A DNA stretch of 64,000 nt from Pithys albifrons albifrons (Eukaryota > Chordata > Aves > Passeriformes > Thamnophilidae). Positions 49,652-61,201 of this stretch are shown in pieces (the first letter of the stretch is position 1; every line of letters starts with the position of its first letter). The notes beneath the pieces were generated by a model. That model made no database searches, was not told the origin of the DNA, and saw only the letters and a list, made by a program, of their open reading frames with translations. Position numbers and translations under genes: made by a program. Where the stretch lies: contig NC_092497.1 of the NCBI RefSeq assembly GCF_047495875.1, positions 34,231,375-34,295,374 of the forward strand, read 5' to 3'.

Positions 49652-50468
49652 CATGCTGATTTAGAAGTAAACCAGTGGGAAAAATGGACCCAACTCAAGA
49701 GAGATTAAAACTCAGAGTTACAATTTGCCAAAAAGATCACAATAAATACCATGATATAGGGAAAAACTGTTTTAAACACAGATGTATAACCTGACACTCT
49801 GGGACAAGGACAGATGAGCGCTCATTAGCCCCTGTGCTGAGCACCACATGGTCCCCCTGAGTGTAAAGTAAAAGGAAAGGAAACCTGTTGGCAAAGATGA
49901 TTGTCACAGTTCACTCAAAGTAATAATAGCAGTCTTGTCAAGGCTGGCAGTCCTGTTGGGTTCTCATCCCCCTCTGGATCCAACAGGTGGTACCAGAAGT
50001 CCCAAAGCCCAAAGATTATATATGGTCAGGGTCAGGTGGGAAGGCCCAGTACCTCCCCGAGGGCAGGGAGTTTCACAATGGGTGATTTAACTGTATGAGT
50101 CATGGGTTATTTTTGAAATCTTTGATGCTCTAGGTCGTTTCAGCTGTCTATTGTCCCAGTTCCTAATGGCCCATTAGCAGATATGACCCCTCAGGTTGGG
50201 TGTGAAGGTGCTAATGCTACCCCAGAGAGGAGTTACCACAACTGAGTCATTACTGTGAAGGCAGAAATGCTCCCCTGTCTCATAGGGTTCTCTAACACTC
50301 AGCCTGTAGCCTGAGGTGTGACGTGTACCCTGGGCAGCTGCTGCAAATGATCCATTGTTAACAGTTCATCAGAAATGGCACAGAGAGTGTAGAATACACA
50401 GTTTTGGTTATACCAACATAGTGATAAACTGGTCCTGGTGCTTGTAACTAGCCCCTGTAACTAGGACA
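49652..50468 (-). mobile_element. Solo LTR, avian ERVL-type, long form
   Basis: The segment is homologous over most of its length to 55973-56599, starting CATGCTGATTTAG (TG decayed to CA) and ending AACTAGGACA on the plus strand. The flanks GAAGG (49647-49651) and GAGGG (50469-50473) match at four of five bases, consistent with a decayed 5-bp duplication. It keeps about 110 bp (about 50220-50325) that the 56-kb copy lacks. It carries no internal sequence. Confidence 0.7.
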
Positions 50469-50473
50469 GAGGG

Positions 50474-52805
50474 TCAGTTTGCTTTTCCTGCTTTGACTGA
50501 GTTCCCTTTTTAGCAAGGCAAACACCAGCTATTGCAAATTAATTTTGAATTTTAAGTTTGTGTATCTGATGGTTTATTAATCTTTTGGTGGGCAAAATAG
50601 TCACAACAGGGATAACAAAAATTGTTGCCTTGTATACGGGTGCATTAAAACAATTGATCCATATTTCTAGGTATGCTTTACCAATTATTTCCTTTTACAT
50701 GTATGCCTAGAAAAATCAGTAGCCTTATTTTTAGAGAGAGAGCTAATGCCCTCAGGAAAGTATAAAAAATAATTTTAGTCTGCTGTTTTTGTCATACTGA
50801 AAATTGAAAAACATCACAGGGCAAGCGCTGATTATTATTTCTGACTGCAAGCCCAACCTAGTCTTCAGGACTAAAATTTTTTGCTCATTGCATTTTGTGG
50901 CAAAATAGTCATGTTTCATGTAAGGTGGTAATAATAAAAGCCTGATAATTGCTGTTGCCTGAAAAGTCTGCAGAGAAGAAAAGACTTCAAGCCAATTTTA
51001 GTGGGTGATAAGATAAAAGAGCAGTGGCTTTAGTGAGCACCTAGGCTCATCTAGGAATACACATCAAAGCATGCCCCAAACACTGATTTTCTATGGATTT
51101 TATAATATTGCCCCATTTTACACATCCCTCGGTCTTCAGACCCCCATCCCACCTCTGGCACACCCCGTCAGAAATCAAGTCTGGGGGAGATTGAGACCCT
51201 CATTTATCTTGATCTTTGTCTTTCTCAGCACACATAGGGCTTGGAGGTTTTCCAGTGTTCTTAGACCCTGAGATCTTTGGCCTATGTTTATGTCTTGCAC
51301 TACAGACCTTCTGATATTATTCACCTTTCTTTTTGAAAAGAAGACTAAACAGCCTAATGGAATTTGATACATTGATATGGGGCAAGGGTTGGCATGTATA
51401 AACATTGACCTTAATACTGACACATTAAAGTCCGCATTTTCACTACAATTACAATTACATCTAAAATCTAAAAAAATTAGAAAATCAGAAAAAAATCAAA
51501 AACCCTCTGGGGCATCTGTGTAATGACAGAAATATAGTGTTGAATGCAATATTTTCTTTTTATGAAGAACCTTTTATTCTGAAACCTCAATGCATTTCCC
51601 AAACTAGATATGTAGTAATACTATATTCATTACTGAAAGGGGAAAATACACACCATCTGTCATTACTGGGACAAATCAAAAGTCAATTCACCAAAACTAT
51701 GCAAAACACATAGCCCTTGTGGTGGCAGAAAGTTACCTTGCATGGCATGTTGCATTGCAGAGGAAGTGTTATTTGACTTAGGAATGCTAAGTAAATAAAA
51801 TGTAAATAAATAAATGAAAATATAACAGACATTTTTAATATTTAGGATGAGTAGACATAGGACTTCATGGTGAGACTGCAAACCTTGCTATGATTACTGA
51901 AGGCAAAGCAAATAAATAGACATAATATGAACTCAGCATTCTATAGGCTGAACATCATGCATTGAAAATCACTGAAATATATTCAAAGCCTTCCTTTCCA
52001 GAGCTGACACTGCCTTTCACCATTAATTAGAGAAGTGTAGCAATTCCAAGTGAAATAGAGGTAAGTAATGGCATTTCACCTCCTTGATGAGCAAGTTGCT
52101 ATTGTTTTCAATGCCACAGGTAGCAATTCAGGCAAAGCTTGAATTTAACAGTACCTCTCACTTGTCTTGGTATGTGCAAATTCAAGTGTAGAAGACAAAA
52201 TGTAACTACATGGACACCCGATGTTCCCCTTACTGCTGCTGAAACATGCAAGTTCAACACTTCTGTTTTTCTTTTGTGACTGAAAAAGATAAAACATCCC
52301 CCTCCCTATTAGCTTATTCACTCCTTCCCTAGTTTCATCTTTGCCTGACTGAAGTCCTCATGTAACTCCAGTACATTTCTAGTAAAGGTTAACTTTATAG
52401 CTAATTTTACTTTTCTCATGGCTTTCTAGTCTCCCTTCAGCTTCTGTAACCACACTGCAGTGGCTTAACAGAGATAGCTGTGATACTGTTTCCTTTCTTC
52501 ATTATATACCTGAGAGAGGTTTGGGTTGTGTTTGTGGGTATATAGTGTACAGCTACTGGTTTCTTAAGGCTCAAACCAGCTAAGTTATGAGCTTGTATAA
52601 AAGTGGAGAAAAGTAAAAGAGAACTCTGTGTTGGGTAAGCTTAAATTGTGCAACCAGCTGCCTCCTGCATAATATATGTGATGTCAGGATGGAATCTATA
52701 CACTACGGTCATATTTGCTTGCATTACATGTTGCAACAGCAATTTAAGAAGGAGAGATAAAATAATCACTCATGTATTAGGACCATAATGAAGTACTGTT
52801 ATCAT
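50474..52805. other. Anonymous AT-rich sequence
   Basis: No gene or confident repeat. Open frames 51071-51271 and 51175-51423 overlap on opposite strands and resemble no protein I know. Confidence 0.45.
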
Positions 52806-53015
52806 ATAGCTGTGATTGGTTTCTGTGGCAAGATCTGGGTAGCAGAGTGGCTGCTGGGGTGACTGTTTTGAGAAGATGCCAGAATCTTTCCCTATGTCCA
52901 ATAGACTAAGCACCAACTGGCTCCAAGACAGACCCACCACTGGCCAAGGCTGAGCCTATCAGTGACAGTAGTACCATCTCTGGCAAAATGTTTTTAGGAA
53001 GAAAAAAATGCCAGC

Positions 53016-53598
53016 TGATAGTGAAAACACCACAAAAAGAACTGCTAAGAGAAAGTTTTGTATTCCATTAGCAGCAAAGGTATTTATTTCTGCACAGGGA
53101 AGCAAGGCAGCTAACGCTGCACAAAACTCACTTCCCCCACAGCTGTCAAAACAGGCTAATTTATACATTTGAACATAAGTGATTACAACATTTCTCATCC
53201 TTATGCAAGAGATTACAATATCTCATTACATATTGATTACAGGTGGAGTCTGGGAAGAGTTAGCGTGATGTTTTCTTCTTGCATCAATTTTGGGCAGGGG
53301 TCCTTCTGTTCTTCATCCCCAAAACAAGGGTCTCAGTAGATCTTCCTCGCTTTGACCCAATCTGCTCCTTTTCATAGGTGACCCAGCCAAATCTAGTAGA
53401 AAAAATCTTGGCTAGTACCATTTTGCTCTATTCATATGTCTACTGCTACCTGACTTATCACCTCTGGTTTACGGTACAATGAACTCAGTGATGACCAAGC
53501 CCTGGTAAAGAGAACAGAACATGCTTAGCGATAAAGATTGAGCAAACAGGCCTAAAACTTGGGGAAGGTGTTTGGGAATCAGGCTTTGCTCCTTCTCA
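53016..53598 (-). mobile_element. Solo LTR nested in the 52811-54950 LTR
   Basis: 583 bp with the same ends as 17939-18518 (TGATAGTGAAAA to CCTTCTCA). The host LTR reads continuously across it when removed. CAGC occurs at both junctions (53012-53015, 53599-53602). On the minus strand an AATAAA lies within GAAATAAATACC near its 3' end, which supports minus orientation. Confidence 0.85.
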
Positions 53599-54330
53599 CA
53601 GCACAACAGCAGCCAGAGGAGACGAGAGAATATGTGAGAGAAAGAACTCTGCCAATACCCAGGTCAGTGGAGAAGGAAGGACAGGAGGTGTTCCAGGTGC
53701 CAGAGCAGAGATTTCCCTGCAGCCTGTGGTGAAGACCATGGTGAGGCAGCTGTGCCACTGCAGCCCATGGAGGGCTGTAGTGAAGCACATGTTCACTTGC
53801 AGCCATGAAGTACCACATGCTGGAGCAGGGGGATACCTAAAGGAGGTTGTGTCACTGTGTGAAGCCTGTACTGGAGCAGGCTCCTGTTAGGGCCTGTGGA
53901 CCCATGAAGAAAGGAGCCCACACTGGAGCAGGTTTACTGGCAGGACTTGTGACCCTGTGGGGGACCCACACTGGAGAAGCCTGTTCCTGAAGGACTGCAC
54001 AACATGGAAGGGACCCATGATGGAGCTGTTTGTGAAGAACTGCAGCCAGTGGGAAGAAGTCACATTGGATAAATTTGTGGGGGACTGTCTCCCAAAGGAG
54101 GGACCCCGTACTGGAGCAGGAGTGTGAGGAGTCCTTGCCCTGAGGAGGAAGTAGTTGCAGACACAATGTGTGATGAACTCATCACAGCCCTCATTCCTCA
54201 TCCTCCTGTTCCACTGGTGGCAGGAGGTGAAGGAAACTGCGAGTGAAATTTATCCTGGGTAGAAAGGAGTGGTGGGGATGGGGGGAAAGGTTAAGTTTAT
54301 TTCTCATTTACCAGTTCTGATTTGAGTGAT

Positions 54331-54336
54331 AATAAA
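54331..54336 (+). promoter_or_regulatory. Polyadenylation signal AATAAA of the plus-strand LTR
   Basis: AATAAA sits at the expected R/U5 side of this LTR family. It is the only LTR here whose signal lies on the plus strand. Confidence 0.6.
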
Positions 54337-54480
54337 TTTGATTTATTTCCCCAAGCTGAGTCTGTTATGCCCACGAGAGTAATTGGTGGCTGGCCTCTAC
54401 TTGTCCTTATCTCACTCATGAGCCTTTTGTTACATAAATCTCTTTCTTGCCCAGATGAGGAGGGGAGTGATAGAGAGGCT

Positions 54481-54905
54481 GGTGAAGGGGCTGAAGCACA
54501 AGTCCTGTGAGGAGAGGCTGAGGAAGCTGAGGGTGTTTAGCTTGGAGAGGAGGAGGTTCAGAGGAGACCTTAATATTCTCCGCAACTACCTGAAAGGAGA
54601 TTATAGCCAGGTGGGGGTCAATCTCTTTTCCCAGGTAACTAGAAGTAGGACAAGAGGGCACAGTCTTAAGCTTCCCCAGTGGAGGTTCAGTTTGGATATT
54701 AGGAAGAAGCTCTTAATAGAGAGAGTGGTCAAACATTGGAATGGGCTGCCCAGGGAGGTGGACTCACTCTTTGGAGGTATTTAAGAAGAGATTGGGTGTT
54801 GCATTTACTGCCATGGTCTAGTTGACAAGGTGGTATTAGGTCAAAGGTTGGACTTGATAATCTCAGAAATTTTTTCTAACATGGTTGATTCTGTGATTCT
54901 GTAAT
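54481..54905 (+). mobile_element. 5'-truncated CR1 inserted in the U5 part of the LTR
   Basis: The plus strand encodes CR1 reverse-transcriptase C-terminal phrases in an open stretch 54455-54784 ([19 protein letters not shown], then ERRRFRGD, and [11 protein letters not shown] near its end) and finishes with ATTCTGTGATTCTGTAAT, the CR1 octamer tail. GGCT at 54477-54480 and 54906-54909 is the apparent short target duplication. The insert separates LTR sequence ending GATAGAGAGGCT from LTR sequence resuming GGCTTTGGTGGGCACC. Confidence 0.85.
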
Positions 54906-54950
54906 GGCTTTGGTGGGCACCTGGCATCCAGCCAAAGCCAAACCATCACA

Positions 54951-55967
54951 CTAGCTAACAAGGAAAACAGAGCATCTGTTTCTGACACATTACTAGTGTA
55001 ATGTTGCTGAAGGCCCTGGATAGATGCCTATTCTTCTCTCAAGGAGAAGGTGGTTTTTTTAAGTCTGAGCTTATGTTACATAGCTGAAGAAAAGATAGCT
55101 AGTCACTGCATTTGCTACGTAGTTCCTCCATACAAATAAGGAAGAATCAAATATTAAGAATTTAATTAGTTGTTAAATAAACAAAGATAGTTCCACTCTT
55201 GAATAGCTAATCAGGGTCACTATTAGCTTTCAGAGAACCAGAGGTATGGTCTGGAGCCCTCTTATTTGCTCTATCATTCAAATATACATAAGCTAGTCAC
55301 AAGAAACCTTAAATTTTATTCTTGTTTTATATCTGATTAACAATGAAGGCAGAAAAGAGTATAATCAAAGATTGTAGTTCTTGTGACCTAGAGAACTGAT
55401 GGGAGATAGTGCATAGCTTTCATCCCACTCATTATTTTGCTATAATCAGTTACACCAAACTAAAGAAGAAATCAATACAGTAGCACCTTACATCTGAAAT
55501 GATTTATTCACTGTGGTGAGTGTGCATCCACCTTTCAAAATATTACCAAATTTCAAGGAAAGTCTTATCACAGTTATCAAGACTTTCCAACACTTCTGCT
55601 ATAAAATTATTTCCTTTCATCAATAGTATTTCTACTGGAGATCTCTGAGTAACATCAAGAGGGTAAACAGTACTTAGTCAAATTGAAAATTAAGAAGCAC
55701 GATTTGTACTGAAAAGATTATTCTGGTGAAACTGCAGATATATGAAATGCTGCATTGCATATATGGATAAATACATTACCTTTCTACCTTCTGGTTTAAT
55801 CACTTTATTCCATATGAGATAACAGTATGTTATTTGCTTTGGTGATATTACATTGATTGTATTCCAACTGCTATTATTTACCAGTTTTATTTTAGCTTTG
55901 GAGAAAGTACTGGACATTAGTATAGAAAATGATTTCTCTGGACCTAGGCAGTCCATAATTAGTGTAG
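54951..55967. other. Anonymous AT-rich spacer
   Basis: No gene or repeat recognised. Confidence 0.45.
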
Positions 55968-55972
55968 GTGTG

Positions 55973-56599
55973 TGTGCTGGTTTAAAGGTGAACCAGCAGG
56001 GGAAATGAAGTCACCACGAGAGAGATTATAAGTCAGAGCTAAAATTTAATAGTAATATTACAATAAATACACTGACACACAAGGGAGATTGCTTTCAACT
56101 CACAAAAGCCCAGCAGTATAACCCAGTGTCCTGGGGCACAAACCCAAGGGGGTTTGTCTGCCCTTGTGCTGAGACCCCTGTGGTTCCCCCAAGTCCAGAG
56201 CAAAAGGAAAAGAAAAAACTGTTGGTGCAGGCGAGGGCTGTGGTCTGGGCGAGAGCGGTGATCTCCTCCTGTCAGTGTCTGCTGCTGCTCTGGATCTGAC
56301 AAGAAGTTTCCGAGGTCTTCTTACCCACCACTTATGTACCCTCAGGGAGCACTCAGTCCCTCCCCCTGGGCGGGGACTCACACAATGGGTGATTAACTCT
56401 GGGAGACAGGGGGTGTTGAACTGTTGATGGCCCATTAGCAGCTCCGCCCCCCTCAGGCTGGGTGTGAAGGTGATAATGGCTCCCTGGGCAGCTGCTGCTA
56501 ATGGCCCATTGACCTTGGGGAATGAATAGAGGGGGTAGAATACACAGCTTTGATCACCCCCACACAGGGTTAGCTGGTCCCTCCTGCTGAACTAGGACA
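55973..56599 (-). mobile_element. Solo LTR, avian ERVL-type, with 5-bp target duplication
   Basis: 627 bp from TGTGCTGGTTTAAAGG to GAACTAGGACA, flanked by GTGTG at 55968-55972 and 56600-56604. On the minus strand it starts TGTCCTAGTTC and has a GC-rich promoter-like half, then ATTAAA as a likely polyadenylation signal near the 3' end (plus about 56043-56048). It is related to 49652-50468 and 28366-29195 but lacks a segment both of those have. Confidence 0.8.
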
Positions 56600-56604
56600 G
56601 TGTG

Positions 56605-58689
56605 ACTCCCTTGAAGTTGATCTGATTCTGCTTTACGCTTTGCAGAATCAGTTTTACCCTGTCAATCTTAAGAGTGCTGTCACAAACAGAAGGTAGTCCC
56701 TCTGAGGTCCTTGTAACCTGATGAACTTTGTGATACCACAGTATTAAAGCAAGAAAACACCCTGCAGCATTTACACTATTGCTGGCTACTGTTGCATCCT
56801 TCTCTCAGTTTTGGTCAGACTTGCCTCATCTTTTCGTCACATTTCTTTGATACATTTCTTTGTATTTGTAACACATCAGTGCATAACTATGCAACTGTTG
56901 AAGTTAGATGCAAATGAATACTGAGAGGTTTGTTGGAGCAGGAGCAAAAATGCAATAATGAAGGCAAAAGTAGAGAATGCACAATGAAATTAAGTAGATC
57001 ACTTCAGGCGTGGAGAAAGATACATTGTCTATTTAATTAATTATGAAGATATCTGTATAGTAATTTCAAGTGAAATAAGTTGGAAATTTTAATGTTTTAT
57101 TTTTCAAATATTTTCATTTGAGTGTGCAGATACAGTGATCGTGTTTTAATGAGAGAATTATTTCTTTTCTTTTTTTTTTTTTTGTCATAATTTCTTCAAA
57201 TTTCTTTCAAACCACTCCTTTACAAAATTTCTTCTATGGAATAAAAAATAAGAAAAATAAACACATTTTAAATTGACATGACCATGGAAAAGCCACAACT
57301 TTTATCCACTTATAAATCAGTGTTTGCATGTATTGCTTTATAAAATTCCATTCCTATGACTAGTACAGATTGGTTTGATATTGTTTTCCATATATCATAC
57401 AATATGTACAGCTGTGTGCAGTTATATATGAATACTTCTTTACACATTTAGGAAAAACTTGGGAAGTATTTGTATGACTTCTCACCACTCCTGCGTCAAC
57501 ATTTGTAATTTAGATAATTAACTAATTAACATGAATTTTCTTTGTTCTGTCATGAAGATTACTCATTCTTATCATTTGAAACTGAATAATGAGGTTTCAC
57601 TAAAACTTTTCCTTTCTGATCCCATTTCATTCTGCTTCTCAGTTAATGGCTCTGCTTGACATTTGATGAAATTCAACACTGTAGTAAGGAATAAATTACT
57701 ATTGCTCAGCTTCTGTAGATACATTATTTTAGGGACAATTATGTGAAATAAATTTGCTCTTGGTCTTTCATCTATAAAAGTTTACGTATGGGAAGCTATT
57801 TTTTTACTAATATCTGAAATATGGGTCAGGTTTTTTGAGATTTTTTTCAACATGATAGATGAGAATGATATTTCATTCATCTGATCCACTTAAAAAAAGT
57901 CATAAGGTAACTTTAGTTGAAGGCAGGCAGTTCTCCTCCCTGTCCTTGGGTCCATCAGTGACCACTGACACCATCTGGCAGTGACAGCAGCAAGGACCAA
58001 CTCATAGCAAGCTTGACTTTCAAACTGGGGGAAGAAATGAGCCAACCCTGGCTTTATGACCCTGAAAGCTTGATTTAAAGGTGCGGTGATTGAAAGTCAA
58101 AGCTATAAATAATTTGAATGAGGAACTACTTAGCACAAAATTCAACTGCTGATCCAGGGCTAACACACAGGACAGTCACATCGTCATGGTACACCTCCTG
58201 GTAGCACTGAAGCAGAATTCACAACACATCAGTGATGCTGTTGAAGCTGTTTCTCCTCAAACTTAATATTTCATTTGGCAGTTTTCTGATTCTGCCAGCT
58301 ATTTTATGGATAAATTCTTGTAGTAGGGTTATTTGCCTACTGTGTTAGAATTCCCTGACAGGGCTGAATTTCTGGAGCTTATTTTTGTGTTGCTAAGTGC
58401 TATGAAGCTATTTCTTACAGAAGCAATAGGTTTGTATTTTATGCTCTCAAGAGTGCTGTCTGTCCTTAACCAGCTTGCTCACAAGTTGAATGACAAGTGC
58501 AAAAATTAGAACCAATAAGAATTTTGAACAAAGAACAAAGTTGTTAGTTGATTTAGAAAAGTACAGATATGTGACACAGGATGCATTATATGAAATCTGC
58601 AGTGCATAAACAAATGCTTCTTATTTTGGAGTGAGAAAAAGTGTAGTTATTGCAATGATTGTTAGAGTGCCTACCTGATTGTTAGTCTA
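56605..58689. other. Anonymous AT-rich sequence
   Basis: No gene or confident repeat seen. A T-run lies near 57168-57184. Confidence 0.45.
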
Positions 58690-59305
58690 TAACTTTCACC
58701 CTTCCCTTCTCAAACCTTCTCAAACCTTTCCTTCCCAAACCTTCCCTTTCCTTGTTTGAAGAAGGAAACTCTGGGAGTTGGGGTGTGGAAGGATGGTTCT
58801 TAGCAATACCCTTGTAGCTGAAGTCAGTCTTCAGGAAGTCTGCAGCAAATCCAAAAGGCTCAGACCAAGGGTGCACAGCAAGTTAAAGGGGGAAAGCTGG
58901 GAGAGCCAAGGTAGAAAGAAGCTCCCTCCAAGGTACACTCACCAGCTCGGCAAAACTTTGGGTTCTAGTCACAGCCACTGCTGAAAAGGAACTGAAGTGC
59001 AGCACCAGGAAAAGGAACCCCTCCCCCTCACTTCTTGCCCAGCCATCGAGTTGGAATTTTAAGCAGTTGGCCATCTCTTCGTTATCTGGTGGTGTGGGGA
59101 TTGAACGTCGGCTCTCAAACTTCTGTGTTTGTAGAAGGAAGTTCCATGAAAGATTTTGAAACTGTAACACTTTTCTTCCCAAACCTTCCCTTGCAAAACC
59201 TTCCTTGCCAAACCATCCGTCCTTCCTTCCTTCCTTTCTTCCCTCCCTTCTTCTTTCCCTTCCTCCTTCCCTTCCTCCTTCCTTCCTTCCTTCCCTTCTT
59301 CTTTG
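58690..59305. repeat. Paired polypyrimidine tracts (CTTCCCAAAC and CTTCC repeats) around a 400-bp unique core
   Basis: 58690-58760 is built of CTTCTCAAAC- and CTTCCCAAAC-like units. 59175-59305 starts with the same units and runs into CCTTCC/CTTTC repeats. The core between (about 58770-59160) is not repetitive by eye and not recognised. Long minus-strand open frames here are artefacts of the purine-rich complement. Confidence 0.6.
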
Positions 59306-61196
59306 GAATTGTAAATGTATGTGTGTTGATGGATCTCTAGACATAATATATGGATATTACTGTTTTCATTACTTTGTGAAGTATGAAGGAAAAAATCCTT
59401 TCTTGGAAAAAAAAATTGTGATGCATTCAGGAGGTATCTTCATCCTAAAGTACTCTTTGTGTAGCACATATGATATTGGCAAATGAATGTGTTCTTGAAA
59501 AGGTACAATGTTACAAAGGCAGATGCACTTGCAAAAACAAATAAAAATGGGAACATGAGGCTATTCACTCATCTAACCACCAGTTCACTCTACGTGCTCT
59601 GCCTCTTACTGTTTTCTGAATTTTTCTATCTTATTCAAAAGGGACTCTACTTCAAAAAAGCCTTCTAGCTATTTGTTAGTTATTCTTAGCTATTTTGAAC
59701 CTCAGAACTAATTGTTATCATGTGGTAAGGCATTTAGGAATAATACAAGTCCAAGCCTCTCTTACATTTCAATATGTTATTTTGGCATAGTACACCACAC
59801 TGAAGGGACAGGTCACTGCAGTCACTGTCCTACAGCCTGCACTTGTCCAGATGAAACAAGCAAAAACTCTAAGAAATATGATGGTACAAAAAATTGAGTT
59901 AGAGCTAAAGAACAGTTTGCACATCACAGATCAGGAGTCTCAATAAGCTGAAGGAGAAAATGAGACATTTGTGCAGAGACCTTACAGGCAGAGACAGAAC
60001 CAGCATCGAGATCTCTTGATTTCTATGGCAGTGTGATAACTGACAAAGGCATAAAACGTTTGAATGTTGAAAAGAAGAATATTCTGTGTGACACTGATAA
60101 GCAGGAGCAACTGCAAGAGGAAAATATGTTAGAAGTACGGCAATTATAAAATTATTTTTCTTTATGTACCCCTCAAGCCTATGATAGACAGCAGCTTAAA
60201 GGATCAGTCAGGAGCATCTTCCAGAGCTATGTAGTTTAGGTACTTTGCTTAGAGACATTGATGGTCTCTTTCACTAAACTATAATTTTATTCATCTTTTA
60301 ACTCATCCATCTTTAATTATTTCCTTTATCATAATATACCAACATGTTTCACTGGTTAAATAATCCTCTAGCTGAAAGAGGTTTTTTGTTTTTACAGTTA
60401 CAGTGAAATTGTTAATTATTAACTGCTTTTATAAGAAATAGGGAATTACCATCCCTACTCCCTTTTAACAGTGTTGATAATACTTTTTTTTGGTTTTATT
60501 TTTTTTTCTTCCCTCTTCCCCATTTTTCGAGGGAAATTGTCTCTTCCCTATTTAATACTGTAAATTCTTTTCATACCTGTAATCTTCTTTGTTGTCTTTC
60601 TCTAGTTTTTAAAATTATCCCATATATTTCCTAAAATCTACTAACCTTTTATGTTTTGTAGTCAGATTTTTTTTTCCCAATAGCTTGTAAGGTTCTATTT
60701 GACTTACTGATAATATTTGGTGCTGAAATTTTGTATTCTGGAATAACTGAGTCAGAGGCCATATTTGTGCTTTGAGATTTTATTGCCAACATATTCAGTG
60801 TTACAAGATGTCTGTATTTCTTAGTTAGCTTTAGGATTTGTGTGTTCTAAATAATTCTGTGTGGTACAACATCCCATTTCCAGATCATTTTCCTGTATGT
60901 GAAACCGTTCACAGTGCCCGTAGCCTTTCCTACATTGTGATGTCTGCATAATACCTCAGCACTGGTGAATGTGGAGACTCCCTTCAGTCACATGAATAGC
61001 TGTGCAGCAGACTTGTTACAACTTCACACAATATTTCTAGACCCCATCAGCTCACCCACCTGCTCACTGAATCCGTCATAGGATTCTACTGTATTTTTGA
61101 GACAATTTTATCTACAGAGCTGTACTAGTTTCTCTCCAATAGGGTTTCTTCATCCTTTTGCTTTCTGCATTTCACCATCATACTTTGGACTAGTTG
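59306..61196. other. Anonymous AT-rich sequence
   Basis: No gene or confident repeat recognised. T-rich runs occur near 60485-60510 and 60668-60677. Confidence 0.45.
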
Positions 61197-61201
61197 CCTT
61201 G

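Larger units (their letters stand above)
52811..54950 (+). mobile_element. Avian ERVL-type solo LTR (plus strand) split by two later insertions
   Basis: The LTR begins TGTGATTGGTTTCTGTGG and ends AAACCATCACA, near-perfect inverted termini, with ATAGC before and CTAGC after (four of five match). Its body is the well-known avian LTR rich in GGACCCACACTGGAGAAG-type units, followed by AATAAA at 54331-54336 and a U5 with GAGTCTGTTATGCCCACGAG. The LTR sequence is present at 52811-53015, 53599-54480 and 54906-54950. The gaps hold a minus-strand LTR and a CR1. Without them the LTR is about 1.1 kb. No internal retroviral sequence is attached. Confidence 0.85.

Noticed and set aside
59085..59115. B-box-like GATTGAAC sequence suggesting another tRNA-derived SINE
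   Set aside because: No A box at the right distance and no CR1-type tail nearby.
58883..59344. 153-codon minus frame rich in Arg, Glu, Gly and Lys
   Set aside because: It is the translation of a polypurine strand of CTTCC repeats.
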